From contig CM060174.1 in NCBI GenBank assembly GCA_030549775.1, forward strand, positions 73,714,706-73,778,705: a DNA stretch of 64,000 nucleotides. Direction: 5' to 3'. The notes beneath the pieces are model-generated. The model was given only the letters and a program-made list of their open reading frames with translations. It did not search any database and was not told where the DNA came from. The first letter of the stretch is position 1. The number at the start of each line of letters is the position of its first letter. This DNA comes from Tamarix chinensis. Its lineage: Eukaryota > Streptophyta > Magnoliopsida > Caryophyllales > Tamaricaceae. Below, piece by piece: positions 1 to 12,157 of this stretch. The translations under genes and the position numbers were made by a program.

Positions 1-3
1 GAT

Positions 4-1589
4 TGATAGGTGCATATTTTATGGAGTTATTTGACGTATCTTGACCCAACTTTCTATATTTATTCCAACAATTTAATCCTTTTACTTGAGTTTTCTCTGT
101 TGGCCTATTTTTGCAAGAAAATAAAAAAATTAAGTCAATTTGAGTAGATAACTAAGGAAACAAAGCACAACATGAGAAGCAAGGCATGGAGTCATGAAAA
201 ATTGGATGTTTCATCATGCAATACCCTAAAATAGAAGTCATGTGAAGAAAACTTAATAAAAGATGATACAAAGTGAGGTAATATGCCCCCCCATATTTCC
301 TAGTTATTCATATCATTTGCTCCATTAATTCAAACTAGGTGTATAGTATTATAGCACAAATACAAGTGCCATGTATTTACAAATGTGGACTATATTTTTG
401 TCATATTTTAGATCTACTTCCTACTAACTTTTATTTATATATATAATATTAGGTTAGATAGAATCATCTAGAGTACCGTCGTTAGATTTTTGACTTCATT
501 CTTCTTTGTTTGCATCAATTAGGGTTATTAGATTATATTTAATTAGTTCATTATATTGTAATTGAAGGATTAGATTTCAAATGTTGTTTACAGTTCTACA
601 ATTTACTAAGTTCTTTCTTTCCTTTTTCTTTTCTCCATTTAATTATTTCATATTTTTTTTAATTTTCTTAATACAATTCCCATTATTTATGTGTTTGATT
701 GATTTGTGATTTTGTGTATTTCAACTCAAGCTTTGTTATTTTGTTTATCTATTCTAAATAAAGTTATAAATTTTATGTGTTTAGATTCTACGATTTTAGG
801 TTTTATCAATATGTTAAGCTAGATTAGTATTAGGTAGAAGGATAATTCTAAGTTACAAAATAGTTAATCATAATATGTAAATTAAACTTAATTGTTATTT
901 GTATTTTGGTTAGATTAATAAACCGTCAATACTGATCACCAATGTAAGATTTGTGCTTTGTTATCCACCTTGGTCACATGGTTAATTTGAGTGTTAATTG
1001 AATGTTATGATAGTATAGTTAATCCGTAATTATTATCGTATGTATCCACAAGTAGCAAATAGGTTGGTTCAATTCTAAATAAATTAATTTAGTTTAGCTT
1101 ATTAATCTTTAGAACTATATAAATCAAACTAACCGTAATGATGGTTCTAGTTACTTGCTCTTTAATTGATTATGGTGTCCTTAATTGAATCTAGACATTT
1201 TATCCTAGATTATTAATTGGTTAGACAATAAATTATAAGAGGACTTTGATTCATTTGTATAAGGGGATACTAGGAAGCGGACACATGCCAAATTTTATAA
1301 GCTAACATAAAAAATACTACTTTTCCATATTATTTGATGATCAGTTGTTATCCCTATGTTGAATATGTCATGTAACCCCTATTATCTCATTATTTTCATT
1401 TGATCATTTAGTTAATTATTATTTTCTTCTTTCTATTATTAGGAATTAATTTTTCCTAATCTAATAACTGAGGAATTTATTTGATAATAGAAACCTACAC
1501 ATTAAGTTATAGTTTTCATGGGATCAATCCTTACTCGCTACTTACTATTTGTTTGTGTGTTTAGGGTTTAATTTGAAGTGTCTATGATA
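4..1589 (+). repeat. 5' LTR of Athila-like Ty3/gypsy element
   Basis: This is the left long terminal repeat of the element whose relics run to 12782. It begins TGATAGGTGCATATTTTATG and ends at tctatgata, just before a primer-binding site. The same sequence recurs from 6220, with the shared run from tatcttgaccc through the block ending gggtttaattt-g-a-gtgtcta. The LTR is about 1586 bp, against about 1536 bp for the other copy once its insertion is removed. Many small differences between the two copies suggest an old insertion. The target duplication cannot be checked because the window starts 3 bases upstream. Confidence 0.85.
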
Positions 1590-1602
1590 GTAAAACAAAA
1601 TT

Positions 1603-1620
1603 TGGCATCATTACTAGGGA
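1603..1620 (+). other. Degenerate primer-binding site, tRNA-Asp type
   Basis: The sequence is tggcatcattactaggga, 13 bases after the 5' LTR. From family knowledge, Athila-type elements use TGGCGCCGTTGCCGGGGA, which pairs with the 3' end of tRNA-Asp. Twelve of 18 positions match, and all six differences are C-to-T or G-to-A transitions. That is the pattern expected from deamination of methylated cytosines in a silenced element. Confidence 0.75.
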
Positions 1621-1838
1621 CCAACAATTTCAAATCTAATTTTTATTATCATTATTTATTTATCTCTTCTCTTAATTGTGTGTCATCTATCTTATTGTTT
1701 ATGTCTGACAAGAATTCACGCTTGAGTGTATTTGTAATCAAAAATACAAATTTGATAATCCAAACAGTTAATCCTACATCAATTTTTGCATAGCAAATTT
1801 ACCTCAAAGGTGATTACATTCGTACCATTCCATTACCC

Positions 1839-3250
1839 TTGAGTGATAGTTCTTCGTCTTCTGAGGAGGAAACAAAAAGATATGTAGAGAACATCTTTGA
1901 AGAATCAATGGCAAACCAAGCTCTAAAGGAGGTCATAACTCCTACTTCTAATCCTGATCTTGTTTACATTAATTATCATGATGAATGTGATGAGTGTGAG
2001 ATTAGACATGAACTAATATGTTCACTTCCTATTTTTACATATTTTTGAGATACTAGATATTCTATATCAAGCTGCATTACTGATTCGAACAAATTTCTCA
2101 AGGAATTTCATATATCTTATTATGGGATGAAACCAGTGGGAGTAAGTGTAGATCAAATTAAATTAAAAAATTTCTCCTTTGCTTTAACTAATTTTATAAA
2201 GAAGTGGTTATATGATTTGTATATTGGATCTATTAATACTTGAATTGATATGAAAAAATATTTCTAGAAAAGTACTTTCCATCATCTAGGGCCCTGAGTA
2301 TTGGAAAAGAAATATGTGGTATTAGGCATGATATGGGAGAGTCTTTTATAAATATTGTGAAAGATTTAAGAAATTGTGTGGTAGTTATTGTAACTATCAA
2401 ATTAGTAATCAATTATTAATACAGTATTTTTATGAGGTGTTACACCTATATATCATGAAATGATAGTTGTTTCTAGTGGCAGAGCACTTATTTATAATAC
2501 CCCAATTGAGGCTAGAAGGCTAATATCTAATATGATGTCGAATTCTCAATATTGTGGTAATAGAAATAATACCTCTTTATCTCATCATGTAATGGAAATA
2601 AGTATAATATTCCTTAATGAAAAATTAAATAATTTAACTTTTTTAGTTGAAAAGGTAGTGAAAGGGGGTTGGCTCAAATATGTGAAATTTATTCATATGT
2701 GGGTCATGCTACAGATGCATGCTCTAATTTGCAAGAAGAGCAACAAGTTAATGCGATAGGTGGACCTCAAGGGAACCCACAATATGATCCCTATGCCCTA
2801 ACTTACAATCTATATAGGAGGAATCATCCCAACCTAAGGTATAGAAATAATCAAAGAGCACAATCGTATTAAAATCAATAAGCATATAACAAGCCTCCAT
2901 GGATTCTATCCTGTTCCTCATAACCAACCAAAACTACCATTCATTTAGCTTCCTCAACCACCAGTACCACAAAAATATGGAGGTATGTCATTAGAGAATA
3001 TAGTTAAAATTTTAGCTAATAACACTCTTCAATTTAAAAATGAAACAAGAAATGGGCATAGGAACTTAGAAAGATAAGTGAGTTAATTGGCATACTCTAT
3101 AGGAAACTTGCAATATTAGAATTCCTCAAAGCTTCCTAGTCAAATAGAGAGGAATCCTAATGAAAATGTGAGTGATATCGCCATTAGGAGTGGAAAACAA
3201 TTAGAAAGTGTAAAGAAAATTAAGGATGACCAAGGGATGAACCAAGAAGC
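1839..3250 (+). pseudogene. Athila-type gag relic, frame-broken
   Basis: The remains of a nucleocapsid polyprotein can be followed across several frames. MANQALKEV starts near 1908. At about 2100-2230 a stretch reads KEFHISYYGMKPVGVS, then DQIKLKNF and KKWLYDL, matching the gag segment that in intact elements reads roughly KEFH...MRP.GV..DQIKLR.FPFSL...AKDWLYYL. SGRALIYNTPIEARRLISNM near 2475-2535 matches the segment before the zinc finger. The zinc knuckle at 2681-2722 reads CEIYSYVGHATDAC, so the second Cys of CX2CX4HX4C is Tyr. Stops and frameshifts near 2240-2420 and after 2870 show it is dead. Family assignment rests on remembered consensus, not a search. Confidence 0.8.
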
Positions 3251-4440
3251 GAAAGAATCATCAAATGTTGAAGAAGAGATTAAAGAAAAAAAATCATATG
3301 GTAACTAAAATGAATTCTCCTAACCTTTACGAACTCGTTGCTCCTTTTCCTCATCGGTTGGCTATGGCTAAGAAACAAGACCATGAAAATGAGATGCTAG
3401 AAATTTTTAAAAAGGTGGAGGTAAACATTTCCTTGATAGATGTAATAAATAAAGTGTATATGTATGCAATATTTGTAAATGATTTGTGCAATTATAAGAA
3501 AAAATTGAGAGGGGATGAAAAAGTTAGCATGGGGGAGAATTTGTTTGCGATTTTATAAAGGAAACTCCCACTTGAGTGTAAGGATCTTGGTATTTTTACC
3601 ATTCCTTGTAAAATTAGAAATTTGAGGTATGGAAAATGCATAATAGACTTAGGACCCTATATAAATGCCATGCTTTTATCTGTATTTAATGCCTTAAGTC
3701 TAGGACCCCTTAAATAGACCCATGTCATAATTTAATTAGCCGATATATCTAATGGATATCCTAATAGGGTAATAGAGGAATTTTTAGATCAAGTGAATGA
3801 ACTTTTTTTCTTGTTGATTTTTATGTTTTAGACATGCAAGATGATGGATCCCCTACCCCTTCTTCTATTCTAGTAGGAAGACCCTTTATAGATCCTCTCA
3901 AACTAAAATTGATGTGTTTAATAAGGTCCTTACTCTGGAATTTGATGGGAAAATGATTTATTTTAATATTGATGACTCCATGATATATGTTGCTAAGCGT
4001 GAATCTGTTTCTATGGTGGATGTGATTTATAATTTGTTTGAATAAGTTGTTGAATTAACAAGTGATGATCCAATAGAAGTTTTTCTTAAAAAGGAAATAA
4101 AAATATAATCATATGAGGAGTTAATAGATAAATTTGAATTAGATAAAAAAATAGAGGAATATGTTTATACTTTCAAAACATAAGGGATCGTGTTGAATTA
4201 CATATTATGAGAAGGAAAAAAATGCCCTCTATAGAAAAAGCTTCAAAAGTAGAGTTGAAATTGTTACTCAATAATCCAAAATATATCTTTTTATGCGATA
4301 ATTAAAATTTTCTTTTCATCATTGTTAGTGACCATATATCTTTATAGAAAGATAAACTTATTAGAGTTCCAAAAGAATATAAAAATGTGCTACATCATTA
4401 CATTATTATCTCAAAAGTGATAAGGCGTGTCAAAAATCGA
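3251..4440 (+). pseudogene. Athila-type protease and start of pol, broken
   Basis: An open stretch at 3265-3558 includes ELVAPFPHRLAMAKK, ILEIFKKVEVNISLIDVI-like sequence and VSMGENLFAIL, matching the linker before the retropepsin domain. The protease follows in broken frames. TIPCKIRNLRYGKCIIDLGP contains the catalytic Asp codon at 3646-3648; the motif is DLGPYINAM where intact copies usually read DLGASINVM. LVGRPF near 3870 is the conserved second block. After 4000 come fragments such as PSIEKASKVELKLLLNNPKY and KLIRVPKEYKN, which precede reverse transcriptase in intact elements. Homology then stops, so reverse transcriptase, RNase H and integrase are missing. Confidence 0.72.
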
Positions 4441-6219
4441 AAATCAATATGCATCAACTCGAAACATTCTATGAACAACATCGAGTGGAAGATTTTGAAG
4501 TATGATATTAACTTTTAACCTATCATTTGCCTTCATCCTCATCACTGTTAAGCCCCATCCTTCCCTTACTTTATGTTTCTATGATTCAGTCATTGAGGAT
4601 AATGCTTACTCTAAGCATAAGAATGCACCAACTTTATTTTATTTATTTTTATTAGTCTTTATTATTTTATTACATTATTTTCTTTTGTTTTTTTAAGTGT
4701 GCTTGTATTTATTTTGTTCTTTTTGAGTGTGCTTTGCATTTTGTAAATTTTTGAGTGAAATTATTTTATTTTTATTTGAAAAAAATTGAAGGAATTAATA
4801 ACATAAGAGATGACACAATGTGAATAGACAATAAAATAAATCTCTTATTGATAGCCTTAATGTGCAGAAGTAATTGTGACTAATGTTTTCAAACTTTTTT
4901 TTTTTTGTAATAAAACATGCTTCTAGAAAAGAGAAAAATATTTTTTATGTTTTCATTGAATTTCACTACTGAATAACTTGAACATGAAAATTTGATAGTT
5001 ATCAGAGAAAAAAAAAATATTAGGCCTAATAGAAACAAAAATTGTGAGCTTTAATGATGGATATAGTTTTATATCCAATAGACTTTTTCATTTTTGTTTA
5101 ATATTCTCCAATGTTGTGTAAAACTAGCACTTATCATTATATACTTCAAGGCTGCATGAAATATTTTCATACATTAAGATGATAGAGATGCAATTATATT
5201 CTTGTTAATTACTTAGCCAAATAACCTCGCGGTTAAAAAAATTCCATTGAATAACCCCATTGAGTTTTAGACCTATTTTTCTTATCCATATCCTACCTCG
5301 TCCCTTATTCTATGGCTAGTGGAGCATAATTTGGTAATGGGCCATTGATGTGGTTAAAATTCTAAGCATGGGGGAGGGGGTTGTTAGTTTTTTTTGGTGA
5401 TAAGAGAAGTATTATTATTTGTGGGAAATAAAACTTGAGGTAATCATGCAAAAAGAAAGGGGTGGAATACTTGAAAAACCCTTGTTTTAGGTATAATAGA
5501 TTGTAAAACTTATCTACATAGTGAATCATGGCTCAAGTTAAAAGAAAACAACAAAAATAAAAAGAATAATTTTTTTTAGCATTGTGGTATTTTTTGGTAG
5601 TACAGTAGATGGTGGTTGGAAGTAGAAAATTCATTGAAGAAAAGGTTGAAGGTGAAAATCATAAAGAGTTGGAATTGTAAAAGTTTTATGCTTCACTAGT
5701 GATAGACATTGTACCACAATCGTAGAATTTACCCCACCTTTAACCCTATCCTTATTACAACCAAATAAAAGACCTTAAGATGTTTGCGTGCTTTTGTTTA
5801 TAAGTAGTGGATAATAGAGAAGAATCACAAGCCTATGGTCAATCATTATTATTGGTAAGTTTTTTTTAGATTAAACACAAGCCTAAGACATATGATAGTA
5901 GAGTGCTCCCACATGCTTAAAGTAAGAATTTATTAGCCTAATACTTCATATTTGCTCATGTTGATGACTTAAAAATTGGATTGGGATGGTGACTTGGTTG
6001 TGATAGATTTGACCTCAAATGAGTTTAAAAATGAGTGTCTACATGTTTAATTTTTACTATTTTGAGTCCCAATGAGACCTGTGTATTTGGTGTATATCAA
6101 TTAGCGATATCTCTTGTGTTTGTTGGAAGGGGGTCATATGTTACTTAATAATTAGGACTTTTCATATTTTTTTGGTTGTGTTGCTTAAGAGTACACAATG
6201 GTTCAAGCATAGGGGTGTT
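4441..6219 (+). other. 3' non-coding part of Athila element, pol deleted
   Basis: No pol domain is recognisable. Near 4590-4615 cattgaggataatgcttact resembles the sequence that in Athila and Tat elements follows pol (ttgaggacaatgct... before a G-rich tract). Another such relic, ctaagcatgggggaggggg, lies at about 5364-5382. The last bases before the 3' LTR, aagcataggggtgtt, are a plausible decayed polypurine tract. The rest is AT-rich with no frame worth naming. Confidence 0.55.
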
Positions 6220-7135
6220 TGATAGGAATATATTTTATGAAATTATTTGGCATATCTTGACCCAATTTTCTATATTTTTTTATGATGATTTTGCCCTTTT
6301 TCTCGTGTATTCTCTATTAGCACAATTTTATAGAAAAAGATGGAATCAAGACAATTTGGATAGATAAATAAGGAATATAAGAACAATATGAGAAGCAAAG
6401 CTTAGAGTCCTAGAAATTTGGATGTACCATCATGCAAGACCCTATAATAGAAGTTGTGGGAAGAAAAAATCAAATAAGATAAGATAAAGAAGGGAAATAT
6501 CCCCCCCCCCATATTTATGGAAATATTGCTCATATTTATTCAGTATTCCTCCCACAATCTCCATTAATTTAGCCATGTTCATAGTATTAGGGTAAAAAAT
6601 ATGGGTGCCCTATATTTACTAATATGGGTTATATGTTTACCTTATTTTAGATCTTCTTTGTAAGACCTTTTATCTATATATAATATATATATTAGGTTAA
6701 ATAGAATCATCGAGAGTACCATTGTCAGACTTCTAATCCTTCTTTCTCAATCCACTAGGGATTTTATATTAGATTTATTTAGTTCATTGCATTGTAATTG
6801 AAGGATTGTAGTTTATATGGTGTTTGCATTTTTGCAATTTCCTAAGTTCTTTCTTTCCTTTGTTTCATTCAATTGTTTTATATGTTTTAATCTATTTAAT
6901 GCAATTCCCACTATTTCTTTGTTTGATTGAGTCGTGATTTTGTGTAGTTTAATTTATGATTTTTTATTTTGTTTATCTATTATAATTAAAGCTATAATTT
7001 TAATGTGTTTAGATTATGTACTTTTAGGTTTTATCAATAGGCTAGGCTAGATTAACATGAGGTAGGAGGATGATTGTAGATTATGGGATAATTAATCGTG
7101 ATATGTGAATTAAAAATAATTTTTATGTGTATTTT
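6220..7135 (+). repeat. 3' LTR of Athila-like element, first part
   Basis: It starts TGATAGGAATATATTTTATG and matches the 5' LTR at 4-900 with many substitutions. It is interrupted after gtatttt by element A. The last five bases, atttt at 7131-7135, are duplicated at 12158-12162 on the far side of the insertion. The 5' LTR reads straight through this point (gtattttggttagattaat), confirming the empty site. Confidence 0.87.
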
Positions 7136-7439
7136 TGAAATATCCCTAAATCTTAATTTAATAAATTATTTCAAAATAGGTATTTATTAGGGAACTTAAT
7201 TAAAAAAAATATTTTATTAAAATAAGGGGAAGTATTTAAGGCAAAATTAAGAGAAAAATAATAAATAATTTAATTAGAGAAAATTTGGGTATTTTTCTAA
7301 TTAAAATAGAATTTAGGAAAAATATTCAAAATATCCTAAATTAATATAAAAAGGGAATTAAATTATTAATTTACTAAATGTTATTATTATTATTATTAAA
7401 TATTCAAAAAATACCAAAATGTTCTAAATATCCCAGCCA

Positions 7440-8500
7440 ACCCCTTTTTTCCTCCCTTTTTCCTTTTTTCTTTCCTTTTATCCTCCTTCCTTCTTTTCTT
7501 TTTCCTCATTTCCTTCCTGGTTTGGGCCTACACCCCCTCAGCCCAACTCTTCTACCCCTTTTCTTTCCCCATGCTACCTAGGCCCATGTAGTCCATTTTT
7601 TCCTTGCCCGCCAGTCTCTTTCTTTTTCTTCTTTTCTTTCCCCCAAACTGGCTAGCTCGACCCATCATTTCTTCTTCCACTCGCTCCTCCCATGCATGTA
7701 TATCGAAGACCTACACCACCCCGTACGTCGACTAGCCAACCACCATACATCAGCCTGCCACCTCATTTTTCTTCCCCATCCTTTTCCTTTCCTTTTCTAA
7801 CCCCAACCACCATTGTACCTCTTCACATGTGCCCTCCTTTCTTTCATTTTCTTCTACCCTAGCCAAACATCCCCTACAACCTTGTAGACCTGTACCGGCT
7901 TGCCGCCGCCGGCCGGCGACCCTGCCACACCTGCCCTTCTTGTCCTCTTCCTCCTCTATTGTATCCACCCCCATTAGCCTATAAATACCCCATACACGAC
8001 CTCAATTGAGCTCCCTTTCTTTCCTAGAAAAATCAACCTCACCTTACAATACCACCACTAGACACCTCCACCACCACCGCCGCCCATCACCACCGCCTGT
8101 ACCACTTGTCAAACTCATCCCTACATCACCCTCCACCGAACCACACCACCCAATACCTTTGATTCCACCTACACAAGCCACCTCGGACATGCCAAATTGG
8201 CTGTCCAAACTGCTAATTCTCCTCCATCGCTGCTCGCTACAACCACCATTTTCCCTACCTCCCAAAACACCCGGCACAGCCTCCTCTACCTCACCCTACC
8301 TTCCTTTCTCCCTGCCTCCCTTTCCTTCACCCTCCCTCCTTCTCCACCACCTTCGGCCACAACAACAACCACCACTTGCGCCGCCCCTTCTGCTGTGCCA
8401 CCACCACCATTCCCCACCCCTCAACCCAGAGCATCCATCACCGCTGCAACCACCCTCTCACTCCCCCTCTTCTAGCCTAGAAACCCACCACCTCTAAGTT
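7440..8500 (+). other. C-rich leader region of element A
   Basis: The + strand is strongly pyrimidine-biased, with many ccacca, ccctcc and cttcctt runs. A 163-codon open stretch at 8006-8497 begins with TTG rather than ATG and encodes only Pro, Ser, His and Thr low-complexity sequence. I regard it as non-coding and open only because C-rich sequence lacks stops. Element C has a comparable C-rich stretch at 59960-60900, so this is a recurrent part of the LTR leader. Confidence 0.6.
7980..7987 (+). promoter_or_regulatory. TATA box of element A
   Basis: TATAAATA lies in cctataaataccccat, about 845 bp from the LTR start and just before the C-rich leader. The match to the plant TATA consensus is exact, and placement is as expected for an LTR U3/R junction. 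Transcription would be expected to start about 30 bp downstream, near 8010. Confidence 0.6.
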
Positions 8501-8524
8501 ATGCCCTAGCCTTCCCAACCCTTA

Positions 8525-9250
8525 ATTATTATTAATGTAATTGTTATAATTTTATTAGTATTAATATCATTATTATTATTATTATTGTTGTTGTTGTTGT
8601 TTTTGTTGTTGTTGTTAGTATTTTTATGACTCTAGTATTATTATTATTAAGATCTGAACCATTATTATTATTATTATTAACTTGGGCATAATTATTACTA
8701 ATGATATTATTAACATGATTATTTGAAACCCTATCATTATTATTACTAAGATTTGAAGTATCATCATCATCATTATTATTATTAACCTTGGCCCTATTAC
8801 TACTAATATTACTATTCTCATGATTACTAGAACCCTTCTTACTATTATTATTAAGACTAAAACCATTAACAATATTATTTTATTATTATCATTACTATCA
8901 TTATTGTTATTATTACCTATATCACTAATGTTATTATTACTACCTATATTACTACTACTACTACTACTACTACTATTATTAGTATTATTATTTTCACTAT
9001 TTTAGTACTACTAATACTATTATTATTATTATTGGTATTATCACTATTATCCTTATTATTATTATTATTATTATTATTGTTAATATTAAAGTTATTATCT
9101 TTAGTAATATAAATATTACTAATAATACTTTAACATGGACCAATATAACTACCAATACTTATTTTGGCTAGTAATAGCAAAATTAGCTACTTTAAGAATA
9201 ATACCCCTACTTTTACTTATAAAACTACTACTATTATTATTAACCCTAAT
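8525..9250. repeat. Degenerate (TTA)n / (ACT)n microsatellite tract
   Basis: About 730 bp is dominated by tta/att triplets with interspersed gtt, act and atc variants, including ttgttgttgttgttg near 8586 and actactactact near 8950. It lies within element A. Open stretches across it encode only poly-Ile, Leu or Met and are not genes. Confidence 0.85.
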
Positions 9251-10679
9251 ACTATGCTATGATAAGGGTAAGGTAATAAATAATGATAATTTTGGTTAGA
9301 GGGAAGTTAACCCTAGTGTTTCTCTTTTATTGGTGAACCAAGTCAAATCCCTAAGGAGGCGTAGGAGCGTGCTCCAAGCCTGGTGTTGTTTTAGATAAGG
9401 ATATGGTTAAGGCCTTTTGTATCTAAGAATGCTCTATGTGTGTTGATTTGATGTGTGTGCTTTATATATTATGTATCTTGATCTTGTAGTGTAGCTTGTT
9501 AAGCATGAAACGTAGGTAAGTTGAATGTATTTATGATATGTGTAATGTGATATTATTACTTGTACTTAAATTGTGCATGTGTCATATTTCCCCTCATGAC
9601 ATGCATGATAGGAGATCCTAAGTAGTATGATGTGGTTGTGAGAGAAATGAAAAAGAGTGAGGGAAGTGATTTGACTAGAGAATGGTAATGATGACCTATG
9701 GGTGGACAAAAAAAGAAATAATGGGAATAAATTAAGGGAATGGATCAAAGCATGCACGGAAAGTCTAGGGTTTGCATAAGATGGTTAGCCTTTTCATGAG
9801 TATGACTTTTATGTGGAAAAAGTTGCTTTAAGGATTAAGTAAGGTAAGGAAAGAATTGTTAGGGTGATTGAGCCCATATGTGAAAAATAGTACAAGGGTT
9901 GGTGTAAGGGTGCATGGGAGACTTGATTAGGGTTTTGGGAAGAAACCTTAAGTGAGAGAAGTGCAAAAGGAGGGAAAAACTAATGGAAATGGTTAGAATA
10001 AGGAATAAGAGATGGAAGGGGTGTAGCATGGAGGAAAAGTGAGCCAAGTGAGAAAATGTATTTGGGTGTTGAGGGAGTGACATGAAAGAAAGGAGAAGTA
10101 CTAGGGTTTTGGGGAGCAAACTAGGGTTTGTGTCATCTTGTGTAAGAGTTGGATAGTGAGGTTATGATATCAGGTGTGGATTGAGGGAAGTGATGGTTTT
10201 GGTAATAAAGGAGATTTTTGGGTTCTTATGGTGAGTGGAAAAAGATGGGAAGGAAGCCTCAAGGTCATAGGTTGTGTTGGATATGTGTCATGTGGAAGAG
10301 GTGATGGTAAGTAAGAGTGATGAATGAATAACATTGTATGAGGAAAGAGAGGTGCTAGAGTTTTGGGATGGCATACTAGGGTTTCATGGCCACGTGTGTT
10401 ATATGGGAAGTAAAATGGGTGCTTGGAGATGAATCGAGTGAGGTGATGAAATGGAGGAGCATGAGTTTTGTGGGATAGAGGAAGGTTGAGCCATATAGGC
10501 TAAATTAGGGTTTTTTGGAGGAAAACCCTAGAGAGTGATATTGATTTGACTTAGAGAGATGGAAAGTGGGCCTTAGAGTTGAGCATTCATGGTAATGAGC
10601 AAAGAGTGGGAAAGAATGTCTAGATGTACTAAAGGAAGTAAAAGTCTCAAGATATGGGATAGGATTTTTGGGGTGTCAA

Positions 10680-11530
10680 ATGGGTCATGCATGTTTAGTC
10701 AGGGTTGTGTGTGGAATAATATACCATAAAACACTAAACAATTAAAGTAAAAGATTATCAAGCCAAGGCCTAGTGAGTTTATATATATTTTTTGGTCCAC
10801 CGGCTATAATAGTGGTCAGGTGCATTTTGCCCTACTGAGTGATTTCCCGGTCCACCGGCCATAATAGTGGTCAGGTGCATTCTACCCTCTAAGTGATTTC
10901 CCGGTCCACTAGATATAATAGTGGTCAGGTGCGTTCTACCCTATTGAGTGTTTCTAGTCCACCGATTATAATAGTGGGGGGATTCCGAGCTCGATAAATA
11001 AAACTTTACATGTTAATAAGTCACAAAAAGATACTAATTATTTACAGTGGAACACCTCATGAGTTAGGGCCAGTGAGGATATATTTTTTTGGTCCACAGC
11101 AATAATAGTGGTCAGGTGTGTTCTACCTTGTGAAGTGTTTCCAGTTCAACGGCTATAATAGTGGGGTTTCCGTACTCACGCAAAATTAATATGAGAAATA
11201 TATGGAATAGAAGTATAAGACATGAAAAGATACTAATTATTTACAGTAGAACACCATGTGAGTCAGGGCTAGTGAGGTTGATTTTTTGGTCCACCGGCTA
11301 TAATAGTGGTTAGGTGTTTTTCCTATTGAGTGATTATAGTCCACCAGCTACAATAATGGGCAGGTGTGTTTTGCCTTACTAAGTGATTCTAGACCACCGA
11401 CTATAATAGTGGCCAGGTACCTTATGTTATGTGGAGTTTTTCCGGTCCACCGACTATAATAGTGGGGTTCTTGTACTCACATGGAATTAATTTAAGAGAT
11501 GTGTAAGATAAATTATTAGTCTAATTCTGG
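10680..11530 (+). repeat. Higher-order minisatellite in element A
   Basis: Units of about 60 bp contain ggtccaccggctataatag followed by tggtcaggtgcattctaccc. They are grouped into three larger blocks. Each block ends in ataatagtgggg plus a cgtactcac-like tail, and the spacer contains agatactaattatttacag and gaacacc. The core ccac...gtgg is an imperfect palindrome. Homologous units occur in element B at 14220-14740. Confidence 0.85.
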
Positions 11531-12157
11531 CCTGATGATATGAACCTAAATCATGCTTTGTATGCCTTACATGTTTATTTTCTTGCATGGCCTTACCTGT
11601 TTGTTTTGTGTTGGCCTTACCCATATGTTTACCTTGCTCAGTACGTAGTGTACTGACCACTCGTTTCATTGATGTTGCTTATTCCCACGAACAGAGTGCC
11701 CTTCTGAATTTGTGCTAGTAGGAGGTACTATGTTTGATGCCTATGACGTATTGGATGCGTCAGGTGGGGACATGTGTTAATGGTTGGACTTGGTATAGGG
11801 GCTCGAGAGCGATGTAGGTCGGGCTCTTTTTATTCCTATTTACTAATGGCTCTCATTTTATTTCAATTTTATTTTATGGCATTGTACCATTTATCCCTTT
11901 TGGGAACTTAACTATGTAACCTGTTTTTTATGGTAACAAATTTTATTGCACACTCTAATTTTTATGTTATGAAAACTTTGATTTCTATGAACCTTTGTTT
12001 AAGTTTGTATAAGGTCTTGTGGAAAATTTTCTTTAACCTTGTGGTTAGTACGAGACTGGCCGGGGTCGGGCTTGTATTGATCATGGTAGTAGCACCTCCG
12101 TGCTTGTATTTGGTTGTTAAAATAAAAATTTCAAATATGATTTTTGAGGGTGTTACA

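Larger units (their letters stand above)
7136..12157 (+). mobile_element. Element A: 5.0-kb solo LTR-like insertion
   Basis: The element begins TGAAATATCC and ends GGGTGTTACA, so it has LTR-type TG...CA ends, and is flanked by a perfect 5-bp target duplication (atttt). Its length is 5022 bp. No internal LTR pair, primer site or pol motif is visible, so it is most simply a solo LTR left by recombination of a very large-LTR Ty3/gypsy element. Orientation is inferred from the TATA box at 7980, the C-rich leader, and the 3' end ggggtgttaca shared with elements B and C. A large non-autonomous retroelement is the alternative. Confidence 0.82.

Noticed and set aside
8006..8497. 163-codon Pro/Ser/His-rich open stretch
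   Set aside because: It starts with TTG, lies in the C-rich leader of a solo LTR, and is low-complexity; open only because the strand lacks stop triplets.
8624..9005. Ile/Leu/Met-rich frames on both strands
   Set aside because: Translation of the degenerate (TTA)n tract in element A.
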